A stretch of DNA of 20,634 nt from WHSM01 sp050701635 (GTDB lineage: Bacteria > Actinomycetota > Actinomycetes > Mycobacteriales > Micromonosporaceae), in contig JBOGDF010000053.1 in NCBI GenBank assembly GCA_050701635.1, positions 1 to 20,634 on the forward strand, given 5' to 3'. Below, piece by piece: positions 6,828 to 13,399 of this stretch. The position numbers and the translations under genes were made by a program. Every line of letters starts with the position of its first letter. Within the stretch, counting starts at the first letter, position 1. The notes under the pieces were generated by a model that saw only the letters and a list, made by a program, of their open reading frames with translations, ran no database searches and was not told the origin of the DNA.

Positions 6828-7817
6828 TCATGCGATTGTCCGTGCCGCCCCGCGGCTACGGTGTCGGGGCAGCGAAGCGCAGACCATCACGCGCATCAGC
6901 CACCGGTCGGTGCCGTCGTGGCGGGGACGGAAGGCGGTCCGGGCATGCGCCACGCGGCGGTTGTCTACGACCAGCAGATCACCAGGCTCCAAGACGTGGC
7001 AGCCTGCCGCCCGTACGACTGCGTGCCCGAGCCGCATCATGGCCTCGCGGGCCTCTGTGTCGCCCTCGTCCAGCGGTTCCATGTAGAGCGGATCAAACCG
7101 GATCTCAGGATCGGCGTCGTCACCCGCCAACATCGGCACCGCCAGCCGCTCGCCAACGAGGCCGTGAGCCACGTCGGGCACCACGGCAAAGCGAGGCTGT
7201 CTAAGGACTCGCCGCCACTTGTCGTCCAGGGCCAGGCGACGCGCCGAGCAGAAGAGCGTGGACGCCGCGGGATCGCCCCGCAGGCACAGCAGGGCGAAGT
7301 AGTCGCAACGATCGTCGCTGAACGCGTCCTCCACATGCCAGTCCAAGAACGAGTCGCTGCCTTCGCTGGTCTGCGAGGACTCCGCACCAGGTGCGGGCAC
7401 CACGTCCTGCACGAGCCGCCCGTCGTAGAGGCTGCCGAACGTGAACGGCTCGCCGAACAACCCCGTCACACCCAGCAGGCAAAGCGCCCGAAGCTGAGCG
7501 CCAACAGTGCGATCCGCCGTGGCCGAGGCGGGTGTAAGGCCAAGATCGTCGTCCTCGCGCGGAAGGCCACGGATCAACAGCACGTCGTGGGCACTTCCCC
7601 GGTTCCGGAAACGATGGATGGCCCGCAGCAACCCGCCAGGCAACGCGCCCACCACCGCCGCGCTCAGCTCCACGAAGTCCTCCGGTGCAAGGTCGGCCAC
7701 TGAGCAGTCGGCCGCCAACTCTCTCAGCAGCAACCTGACGCTCTCAGCGTCCTTATCGGTCATGCAGAATGCATCGGCCAGCCCCTGTAGCGCTCGCTTC
7801 GACCACCGGGTTAGCAC
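6828..7817 (-). CDS. Fe(II)/2-oxoglutarate amino-acid hydroxylase (clavaminate synthase/VioC-like)
   Basis: Enzymes of this family hydroxylate free amino acids: VioC/OrfP arginine, AsnO asparagine, KDO enzymes lysine. From GTG 7817 the protein has 329 residues. Iron ligands are H161-V-E163 in DWHVEDAF and H291 in DNRRVAHART; R309 in DRWLMR should bind 2-oxoglutarate, 18 residues after the last His as in VioC. The region corresponding to VioC's guanidinium-binding Asp268-x-Asp270 reads FDPL, so the second acidic residue seems lost and a substrate other than arginine is plausible. Start choice is uncertain. TTG 7976 would add 53 codons with poor third-position GC, and ATG 7763 is also possible. 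It is the first gene of the five-gene operon and ends 61 bp before the amidinotransferase start. Confidence 0.85.
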   Translation of the reverse strand: MLTRWSKRALQGLADAFCMTDKDAESVRLLLRELAADCSVADLAPEDFVELSAAVVGALPGGLLRAIHRFRNRGSAHDVLLIRGLPREDDDLGLTPASATADRTVGAQLRALCLLGVTGLFGEPFTFGSLYDGRLVQDVVPAPGAESSQTSEGSDSFLDWHVEDAFSDDRCDYFALLCLRGDPAASTLFCSARRLALDDKWRRVLRQPRFAVVPDVAHGLVGERLAVPMLAGDDADPEIRFDPLYMEPLDEGDTEAREAMMRLGHAVVRAAGCHVLEPGDLLVVDNRRVAHARTAFRPRHDGTDRWLMRVMVCASLPRHRSRGAARTIA

Positions 7818-8016
7818 CCCCTCATGCAGTAACGGACGACCCGAGGCCTCCGGCGCATTGGCAGAGGCATGCGACCGCGAGATTTCAACTGACGACCACT
7901 CCGGAGAATCGCCATCGGACAATGTGGAGCGTTGCGAGAGACCGTAGGCGCATCGCAATGTTGAGGTAAAGCACAATTACAAGCAGTAGTGGATCTCTGG
8001 GAACCCGCCATCTTGG
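7818..8016 (-). promoter_or_regulatory. Leader/promoter region ahead of the LysRS operon
   Basis: About 200 bp of visibly lower GC separate the small-gene cluster from the dioxygenase gene. Two frames are open on the minus strand. One extends the dioxygenase upstream to TTG 7976 and contains a TTA codon at 7832-7830. The other starts at GTG 8022 behind GGAAGG, overlapping the previous stop, and codes for 69 Cys- and Arg-rich residues ending at TAA 7811. Both have weak coding bias. The stretch also holds an imperfect direct repeat (7910-7927 and 7949-7963) and a TTGCGA...TCGCAA inverted repeat. I read it mainly as regulatory sequence, but no promoter can be pinned down. Confidence 0.4.
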
Positions 8017-8418
8017 TCACCTACCTTCCCTGGGTGGGGTGAGCGAGCCGGCCGGCACAGGGGCCGTTTCTCCCCTGACAAGCCGCGCGTAGCGCACGCT
8101 CCAGCAGGCAAACGGGACCTCCCAACCACTCTCCGACCGCGACGTGCACAGGCAACAGTTGCCCTGCTCGTCGGGTCGATGGTCAGCCAGCACCAACTCC
8201 GCCTCCGCGAGCAGGCGTCGCCGCAGCACGGGGGCCACTGTGGACTGCTCGGCGCGGGCGAGCATGCCGAGCAGGATCCGGTCGCGTACGTCGTCGTCGG
8301 GATGCCACTGCTGGGCCACCACCGCCCAGTAAGCCGCCTGGTCGGGTTCGAGTTTGGCGGGCGGCTCGATCGGCGGCCGGTAATCGGCGGTGAACGGGCT
8401 GCGCACTAGGTCACGCAT
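8017..8418 (-). CDS. Small Cys-containing hypothetical protein (133 aa)
   Basis: I do not recognise a family with a known function. The protein is soluble and acidic in its first half (LEPDQAAYWAVVAQQWHPDD). It then has a helical part rich in Arg/Leu and a Cys cluster (QGNCCLCTSRSE, later PFACWSVRYARLV) that could bind a metal. ATG 8418 lies inside the end of the preceding gene (8-bp overlap), so translation is coupled. It is the last gene of a six-gene minus-strand cluster and stands directly before the leader of the LysRS operon. Cotranscription into that operon is possible. Confidence 0.65.
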   Translation of the reverse strand: MRDLVRSPFTADYRPPIEPPAKLEPDQAAYWAVVAQQWHPDDDVRDRILLGMLARAEQSTVAPVLRRRLLAEAELVLADHRPDEQGNCCLCTSRSESGWEVPFACWSVRYARLVRGETAPVPAGSLTPPREGR

Positions 8419-8644
8419 CCTTAGTCGTGAGCGCGTACAGGGCGAGGACCGCGACCGCTGCGGCGAGGAGCACCCATCCGGCGGCCTTGACGGTCAACAG
8501 CCGCGCCAGTCGGAGCAAGATCGGCAACTCGGCGCAGCGGGTTCGGTACGTGTTCCACGCCATCGCCGCCCGCGCATAGCCGTTCCCGGCCAGCCAGCCG
8601 AGTACCAGGCACGTCACGGCCACCGCCGCGTGTGTGGACAGCAT
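8411..8644 (-). CDS. Small membrane protein with two transmembrane helices (77 aa)
   Basis: The 77-residue product has a hydrophobic N-terminal segment (AAVAVTCLVLGWLAG, ~6-20), a basic middle (TYRTRCAELPILLRLARLL) and a second hydrophobic segment (AAGWVLLAAAVAVLALYAL, ~55-73). A two-helix inner-membrane protein is predicted. ATG 8644 has a GGAG motif 6 nt upstream. It overlaps the following 133-aa gene. Small two-helix membrane proteins of this kind are common in conjugative actinomycete elements, but no specific family can be claimed. Confidence 0.65.
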   Translation of the reverse strand: MLSTHAAVAVTCLVLGWLAGNGYARAAMAWNTYRTRCAELPILLRLARLLTVKAAGWVLLAAAVAVLALYALTTKDA

Positions 8645-8683
8645 CGATATCTCCGAGAGGTCGAGGTGGCCGGTGGCGAGGAG

Positions 8684-9034
8684 TCATCGCGGGTCCTCCC
8701 ACCAGGGCGTGTCGGGACGCGGGGGCGGCCACTCGGCGGGAGAGGGCGCGTCGGTGGAGCCGGCGTGTCCGAGGCCGGCGCGCGACGGAATGGGTGTTGG
8801 GCGCCTCCGAGGCTCCGGGCGCGTCTGCGGCGTCGACTCTGGTGTCGGGTCGGACTCTGGTTCAGCGAGCGCCAGATGGTTGTGACACAGCCAGGTCGTC
8901 GGTGTGCCAGTGCGATCGATGTGCATCCAGCCCAGCACCGTCGCCACTAGCGGGGCACCGCAGGTGCGGCAAGGCACCGGTCCACGAGCCTGCGGGCTCG
9001 CGGTCCCTGCCACCTCGGGTGCCATCGCCGTCAC
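8684..9034 (-). CDS. Zinc-ribbon-like hypothetical protein with Pro-rich tail (116 aa)
   Basis: The N-terminal half contains PVPCRTCGAPLVATVLGWMH and a later Cys-His-Asn-His (LCHNHLAL), a pattern that fits a small zinc ribbon. The C-terminal half is low-complexity and Pro/Arg/Thr-rich, ending WWEDPR. GTG 9034 is preferred because it overlaps the stop of the upstream gene as GTGA, the same layout as the previous junction. ATG 9025 is an alternative. Function is unknown. It belongs to the minus-strand cluster opposite the XRE-DUF5753 regulator. Confidence 0.55.
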   Translation of the reverse strand: MTAMAPEVAGTASPQARGPVPCRTCGAPLVATVLGWMHIDRTGTPTTWLCHNHLALAEPESDPTPESTPQTRPEPRRRPTPIPSRAGLGHAGSTDAPSPAEWPPPRPDTPWWEDPR

Positions 9035-9522
9035 CGCGACGTCTCTCGACCGACCGCCAGGTCCCGGTACGCCTCCTCGTGCCGCCACACCGGCAGCAGG
9101 ACCCCGCCATCGCTCACGTCCGCGCGAACCAGACCAGCCAGCAGCATCGCGTGGGAGTCCAACGGGTTGGTCAGCCGCCAGCGCCGGGTCTCCTCGGTCG
9201 AGACGAGATCAGGGTGCTTCGAAGCCGACGCGGCGCGCACCAGCACCAGGAGCAGCAATTCCTGCTCCGCCGGCTCTGCCGGTACGTCCGTTTGGCCGCA
9301 CCCGCGACCACACGAGTACACCCGCAGCCCGTTCTGGTACAGCACAGGCACCAGCAAGCGTCGGCACGACAGTCGCCACAGCAACCCCCGCGCCGTCCAC
9401 GGATCGGGGCGTGGCGGGCGCTGCCACACCGCCACCGCGCCCTCGCCGGCCGATGCCCTGGACCGAGGCTGCGGGAGCCGGGTCGGCGCAGTGGGCACGG
9501 ACGCGCGGCCGATCGCCGTCAC
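9031..9522 (-). CDS. Hypothetical protein with CxxxC motif (163 aa)
   Basis: GTG 9522 overlaps the upstream TGA as GTGA and has AGGTGG five bases ahead, which decides the start over GTG 9528. After an Arg/Pro-rich first third, the middle reads LLVPVLYQNGLRVYSCGRGC and then EQELLLLVLVRAA. This is faintly like the Cys-containing region of large serine recombinases, but there is no catalytic domain and I do not call it one. The last third is a mixed helix region ending VWRHEEAYRDLAVG. Function unknown. Confidence 0.55.
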   Translation of the reverse strand: MTAIGRASVPTAPTRLPQPRSRASAGEGAVAVWQRPPRPDPWTARGLLWRLSCRRLLVPVLYQNGLRVYSCGRGCGQTDVPAEPAEQELLLLVLVRAASASKHPDLVSTEETRRWRLTNPLDSHAMLLAGLVRADVSDGGVLLPVWRHEEAYRDLAVGRETSR

Positions 9523-9914
9523 CGGCACCCACCTGCCCGCCGCGATGCCGGGACGAGCGACGAGTCACCGTCGCCCGTCCCGGCGGCCCCCACCTGCGGA
9601 GACACCCACCCGTCCCGCCGTACGGGGAGGGGAGCCGGCATAGATGGCTTGGTGTCTCCCCCTGCGCTCGACGCGGCAGCCCTTGTGGCGGTACCGCGCC
9701 GAGGAGACCACGACGAGCCTGTCTGGACTGCTAATAGCTGGGCGGCAATGCGAACCGGCATGCATGGCACCTCGGCGCCACATGCTCGGCACTGCCCGAC
9801 CGCCGCAACGGCGGCGTCTGAGTGCCGAACCAGTATCCGGTGGGCGTTTCGGAGGTCGTCGTCGTTCACGCTGCCCAACGACAGGCCGATCGGCATCAAG
9901 GAGGCCGTGGTCAT
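9519..9914 (-). CDS. Hypothetical protein with C-x2-C-x4-PC motif (131 aa)
   Basis: ATG 9914 overlaps the stop of the preceding gene (TAATG), so the two are coupled. The first 65 residues look well folded, with VNDDDLRNAHRILVRHSD followed by VGQCRACGAEVPC. The remainder is low-complexity (Ala/Arg/Gly/Ser). The Cys motif is nearly the same as in the neighbouring gene at 9914-10198, suggesting related small zinc-binding proteins. No function is known to me. Confidence 0.6.
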   Translation of the reverse strand: MTTASLMPIGLSLGSVNDDDLRNAHRILVRHSDAAVAAVGQCRACGAEVPCMPVRIAAQLLAVQTGSSWSPRRGTATRAAASSAGGDTKPSMPAPLPVRRDGWVSPQVGAAGTGDGDSSLVPASRRAGGCR

Positions 9915-10198
9915 TACCGCATCAACTCGATCATGCTCGCCGCAATCAGCAGCACCCCAAGCAGGATCGGCACCACCGCGCCAACGATTCCGACAAGGCT
10001 TGGTCGCGCGTGGTCGGCAGCACCGAGCACGGCGTTCGCGTCCTGCCTGTCCCGGCACGGGTATCGGTCGCGGCAGGCGCGGCACCGTCCAGTCCACGGG
10101 TTGCGGCGGTGTACGTCGGCGATTGACTGGGCCACCGCCACATCACCGCCATACGGCAGAACGGTCACGGCCGTTGGTCTGACGCGTGCGGTGCGCAT
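9914..10198 (-). CDS. Small protein with Cys motif and C-terminal membrane helix (94 aa)
   Basis: From ATG 10198 (AAGGGGG six bases upstream) the protein has a soluble N-terminal part with RNPWTGRCRACRDRYPC and a C-terminal hydrophobic helix (IVGAVVPILLGVLLIAASM), which suggests a tail-anchored protein with a small metal site facing the cytoplasm. It is the first gene of the six-gene minus-strand cluster. It is divergent from the XRE-DUF5753 regulator, with 176 bp in between that carry a long inverted repeat. Regulation by that repressor-like protein is likely. Function unknown. Confidence 0.65.
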   Translation of the reverse strand: MRTARVRPTAVTVLPYGGDVAVAQSIADVHRRNPWTGRCRACRDRYPCRDRQDANAVLGAADHARPSLVGIVGAVVPILLGVLLIAASMIELMR

Positions 10199-10279
10199 GT
10201 TCTTCCCCCTTGCGGTAGTCGGCGCGACTAAGCGTGCGCCTGCCGTCACAACTCAGAATGCACGGGGAAGACTGCGCGG

Positions 10280-10317
10280 GCAACCCCGTACCGGGAATTC
10301 AGTACGGTACGGGTTGC
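10280..10317. promoter_or_regulatory. Imperfect inverted repeat, candidate operator in a divergent promoter region
   Basis: The left arm GCAACCCCGTACCG (10280-10293) is matched by CGGTACGGGTTGC (10305-10317) on the other strand, 13 paired bases with one bulged C and an 11-base centre. It lies between the small-gene cluster (minus) and the XRE-DUF5753 gene (plus), about 60 bp before the latter start. This fits an operator for the XRE protein controlling both directions. A transcribed hairpin in the regulator leader is the alternative. Confidence 0.6.
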
Positions 10318-10374
10318 AGGGTGAACCGCTTCCGATGGACACTGAGCGTCACAGACCGTGAAGGAGACGACGAC

Positions 10375-11232
10375 GTGACCAAGCAGCCAAGCAAGACACT
10401 GCGGCGTCGCCGGCTGGGCGCGGCACTGCGCGCCTGCCGGGATGCGGCCGGGCTCACCCGCGAGGACGTGGGCGAGAAGCTGGACTGCTCAGGCTCGAAG
10501 ATCACTCGCATGGAGAACGCCGATGTCGGAGTCCGCAGGAGCGACCTGCTCGCGCTGCTCGACATCTACGGCGTCGGCGACCAGGAGCAGCGCGAAGAGT
10601 TGCTGGACCTCGCCCGAAGGTCGAAGGAGACCGGCTGGTGGCAGAAGTACAGCACACTGCCCGGCAACTACCGCCAGTTGATCGAGCTGGAGTCGGTCGC
10701 GCTGTCGATCCGCTGGTACGAGCAGGTGGTCGTCCCCGGTCTCCTCCAGACCGCCGACTACGCCCGCGCCGTCATCGAGGCCGCATCGCCCAGCAACAGT
10801 CCAGAGGAGATCGATAGCAAAGTCGAAGTGCGACTCAACCGCCAGACGCTGCTCACCGACAACGCTGAGCCGCCCGAGTGCTGGATCATCCTCGACGAGG
10901 CCGCGCTACACCGCGTGATCGGCAACGTGAAGATCATGCACGCGCAGATGAACCACCTGACCGAGATGGCCAAGGCCAAGCTGGTCCGGCTTCAGGTGAT
11001 CCCTTTCGAACACGGCGGGCACGAGGCGATGACCGGCGCGTTCACGATCCTGCGCTTCGACCCGCCCGACCCCGACATCGTGTACCTGGAGGGCATGGCC
11101 GGCGACATCTATCTCGATCAACCCGAAGACATCGACCGGTGTAGCCTCGTGTTCGACCACCTTTGCGCCGTCGCGGCTACACCGGCGCAGTCACGCAAGG
11201 TCATCGCCGAAAGCGCGCGACGGTTCGCATGA
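10375..11232 (+). CDS. XRE-family regulator with DUF5753 domain
   Basis: A 285-residue WhiJ-like protein. Residues ~9-65 are a helix-turn-helix (LGAALRACRDAAGLTREDVG, then KLDCSGSKITRMENADVGV). From ~85 the DUF5753 domain follows, with the typical WYEQVVVPGLLQTADYARAV, ILDEAALHRVIG, LQVIPFEHGGH and VYLEGMAGDIYLD. These proteins work with DUF397 partners and control development and secondary-metabolism loci in actinomycetes. GTG 10375 is chosen because AAGGAGA stands 7-8 nt upstream and the protein then begins like its relatives; a longer frame from 10234 crosses the inverted repeat. A DUF397 gene follows closely. Confidence 0.9.
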   Translation: MTKQPSKTLRRRRLGAALRACRDAAGLTREDVGEKLDCSGSKITRMENADVGVRRSDLLALLDIYGVGDQEQREELLDLARRSKETGWWQKYSTLPGNYRQLIELESVALSIRWYEQVVVPGLLQTADYARAVIEAASPSNSPEEIDSKVEVRLNRQTLLTDNAEPPECWIILDEAALHRVIGNVKIMHAQMNHLTEMAKAKLVRLQVIPFEHGGHEAMTGAFTILRFDPPDPDIVYLEGMAGDIYLDQPEDIDRCSLVFDHLCAVAATPAQSRKVIAESARRFA

Positions 11233-11255
11233 CCCCACCGAGAGGAGCCCCTGCA

Positions 11256-11453
11256 GTGATCGATTTGACCGGTGCCGCGTGGCACAAGAGCACCCGCTCG
11301 CAGAGCCAAGGAAGCTGCGTCGAGATTGCCGTAGTCCAGGGCCACGTGGCCGTACGAGACTCCAAGGACCCGAGCGGTCCCGCCCTCGTCTTCACGCCCG
11401 CCGAGTGGGCCGCATTCCTGGACGGCGTCCACAAGGACGAGTTCGAACTCTGA
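11256..11453 (+). CDS. DUF397 protein, partner of the XRE-DUF5753 regulator
   Basis: A 65-residue DUF397 protein with all family marks: AAWHKSTRSQSQGSCVEIA, VAVRDSKDP, ALVFTPAEWAAFLDGV and a charged tail. DUF397 proteins are small antagonists or cofactors of the XRE-DUF5753 proteins encoded next to them. GTG 11256 has GAGGAG 8 nt upstream. An ATG at 11229, overlapping the regulator stop as ATGA, is an alternative and adds nine residues. It is cotranscribed with the regulator. Confidence 0.88.
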   Translation: MIDLTGAAWHKSTRSQSQGSCVEIAVVQGHVAVRDSKDPSGPALVFTPAEWAAFLDGVHKDEFEL

Positions 11454-11507
11454 GCCCAAGCCGAGCAGTCCCCCCGACACGGGGACAGACAGCCAAATCG
11501 GGAGCCG

Positions 11508-11714
11508 CTGACCAGCGTCGACCTCGCCCACGCCTCGTGGCGGAAGAGCACGCGAAGCCAGGGCAGCGGCTCCTGTGTAGAGGTCGCCACGAACCTCCCG
11601 GGCGTGGTGGCGGTACGTGACACCAAGAACCGATCCGGACAGGTATTGATCTTCACCGCTGAGGAGTGGTGCGCCTTCCTGGCAGACGCCAGAGAAGGCC
11701 GGTTCAATATCTAG
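11508..11714 (+). CDS. Second DUF397 protein, no standard start codon
   Basis: After the first DUF397 stop, the same frame continues with a second copy: HASWRKSTRSQGSGSCVEVA, VVAVRDTKNRSG and VLIFTAEEWCAFLADA, ending at TAG 11714. The domain is complete. No ATG, GTG or TTG lies between the TGA at 11451-11453 and the conserved part. The most plausible start is CTG 11508 with GGGAG just before it, so the listed start is tentative. It is either expressed from a rare start, made by readthrough as a double-DUF397 protein, or is a tandem duplicate that has lost its start. Confidence 0.6.
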   Translation: MTSVDLAHASWRKSTRSQGSGSCVEVATNLPGVVAVRDTKNRSGQVLIFTAEEWCAFLADAREGRFNI

Positions 11715-11746
11715 CCAGACCAAACCAGCCGCTATTCCAGGCGAAC

Positions 11747-11765
11747 GGGGCACGAGTGGCGCCCC
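11747..11765 (+). terminator. Weak hairpin after the XRE-DUF397 unit
   Basis: GGGGC (11747-11751) pairs with GCCCC (11761-11765), extended through a bulge by AC/GT, about 35 bp after the second DUF397 stop. No T-run follows, which is normal in high-GC actinomycetes. It could end the regulator transcript. Confidence 0.3.
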
Positions 11766-11853
11766 AAGATGGCGACACGGGCAGCCGAAGGCGCGTTGCA
11801 AGACTGACCAGCTTGGAATGGCTCTGGCCGGACAACCCGTCGCGTGAAGTGTG

Positions 11854-12255
11854 TCACAATCGAAGGTTCGTCTTGCCGAAGCCGCCCGGCCCGTAGATCA
11901 CCGCCACCGGCGGTACGGCCTGGCGCGCGACGGTGAGCGCCCTGGTCAGGGCGGCAAGCTGGCGGTCGCGCCCGACAAAGGTCGCCGTGGCGGCCGGGAG
12001 TTGGCGGGGTACGGGGTGATCCTGGGCAACCGCCGGCTCCGGCGCGGCCTGGGCGCCGTCGCAGAACTCGTCGCGCTCGGCTCCGGTGAGCGCGAACGCG
12101 TCGGCGAGCAGTCGTACGGTGGCGGGCCGCGGCGTCTCGATCCGGCCGCTCTCGATGTTGCGGATGTTGCGCGAGCTCAGCCCGGTGGCGTGGGCGAGGT
12201 CGTCCTGCGTGAGGCCGAGTCGCTGCCGGTGGATCCGCACCTGCGCACCGAACAT
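11854..12255 (-). pseudogene. Truncated XRE-NB-ARC regulator (N-terminal part only)
   Basis: From ATG 12255 (GGGAGG seven bases upstream) the protein starts MFGAQVRIHRQRLGLTQDD, a complete helix-turn-helix (~5-60). A linker follows, then the start of the NB-ARC domain (ATFVGRDRQLAALTRAL) and the P-loop YGPGGFGKT. Four residues later it ends at TGA 11856-11854, although family members continue for several hundred residues through the rest of NB-ARC and a TPR domain. The sequence is therefore cut at about 11872. The missing C-terminal class of domain exists as a same-strand TPR fragment at 518-887. The 133-residue remnant could still bind DNA. It is divergent from the Gfo/Idh/MocA gene. Confidence 0.8.
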
Positions 12256-12466
12256 CAGTCTGCCTCCCGTACGGCTACCGCCGGCGCGTCGAAGTGGCGG
12301 GCCGTTCCTCCCGGGCACAGGATCCCGGTCCCGCGACGGCCGGTCAACCAGCATCTCGTTCCTCGGCGACAGAACGTCACGGTGAGCCGTCGATCCCACC
12401 GCGCGGAGCCGGGCGGGACACGGGCTAGGGTCGGCCAGGGTGCTGATCCGGCGACGGGAGATTCAG

Positions 12467-13345
12467 ATGCGGTTCGGACTGGTGGGAACGGGTCCCTGGG
12501 CGGCGCTGGCGCACGGGCCGGGGCTGCGTACCGCCGAAGGGGTGGAGCTGGTCGGGGTGTGGGGTCGCAACCCGGACAAGGCGCGCAGTCTGGCCGACAC
12601 CTTGGCGGTCGCGGCGTACGGCGACTACGAGGCGTTGCTCGCCGACGTGGACGCGGTGGCGTTCTCCGTACCACCGGATGTGCAGGCTCCTATGGCGCTG
12701 AAGGCGGCCGCCGCCGGAAAGCACCTGCTGCTGGACAAGCCGGTCGCGTTGACGGCGCCGGCGGCGCGGGAGCTGGCGGATGCGGCCTCGGACGTCGCGT
12801 CCGTGGTGTTCTTCACCGACCGGTTCGCGCCGGAGACCCGCAGCTGGCAGGCGACCGTCGGCGAGACCGGCGGGTGGCGTGGCGGCTGGGTACGGATGCT
12901 GGCCAGCCTGGATGCGCCGGGCAACCCGTTCGGGAATTCGCCGTGGCGGCGCCAGCACGGCGCGCTGTGGGACATCGGGCCGCACGCGCTGTCCACGCTG
13001 ACCGCGACGCTGGGGACGATCACCGGCCTGACCGCGGTTGCCGGCGCCGACGACCTGGTGCACCTGATCGTCAGCCACGAATCCGGCGCCACCAGCACCG
13101 CCACGTTGTCGCTGCTCGCTCCGGAGCTGGGCAGCAGTTTCGAGACCGCGGTGTGGGGCGAGAGCGGCACCACGTACGCCCCGCCGCGTACCACCCCGGC
13201 GGCCGAGTCGCTGGCGATCGCCGCGACCGAGCTGGTGGCGGCCGCGGAGTCCGGCGAGCCGCATCCGGCGGGGCTGGTGCTCGGCGCCCGGGTGGTCGAG
13301 CTGCTCGCCGAGGCCGAAGCTGCGGTACGCGGGGGGCCGCGGTGA
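12467..13345 (+). CDS. Gfo/Idh/MocA-family NAD(P)-dependent oxidoreductase
   Basis: A 292-residue dehydrogenase-like protein, expected to oxidise or reduce a sugar, inositol or similar polyol with NAD(P). The N-terminal Rossmann fold shows GLVGTGPWA (residues 4-12) and VWGRNPDKA. The catalytic lysine is in LLDKPVALT, and the C-terminal domain has the DIGPHALS helix with Asp and His. ATG 12467 has GGGAG 6 nt upstream and places the Rossmann strand at the N-terminus; GTG 12440 would add nine basic residues. It stands alone on the plus strand, 54 bp before the copper module. The substrate is unknown. Confidence 0.88.
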   Translation: MRFGLVGTGPWAALAHGPGLRTAEGVELVGVWGRNPDKARSLADTLAVAAYGDYEALLADVDAVAFSVPPDVQAPMALKAAAAGKHLLLDKPVALTAPAARELADAASDVASVVFFTDRFAPETRSWQATVGETGGWRGGWVRMLASLDAPGNPFGNSPWRRQHGALWDIGPHALSTLTATLGTITGLTAVAGADDLVHLIVSHESGATSTATLSLLAPELGSSFETAVWGESGTTYAPPRTTPAAESLAIAATELVAAAESGEPHPAGLVLGARVVELLAEAEAAVRGGPR

Positions 13346-13399
13346 CAGTGGTGTCGCTAACCTAGGCACGGTACGTCCCGGCATCCCCACGGAGCAGCA

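Noticed and set aside
9031..9522. Serine recombinase fragment
   Set aside because: Only one Cys-containing stretch is faintly similar. There is no catalytic Ser/Arg domain and no coiled coil, so the claim would not be supported.
8632..10182. 516-codon plus-strand open frame
   Set aside because: It is Arg/Pro/Ala-rich without any fold-like pattern and runs opposite small genes that have coupled starts, RBSs and Cys motifs. It is a shadow frame.
12425..13390. 321-codon minus-strand frame
   Set aside because: It is antisense to the Gfo/Idh/MocA gene, whose Rossmann and catalytic motifs are clear. The product is low complexity.
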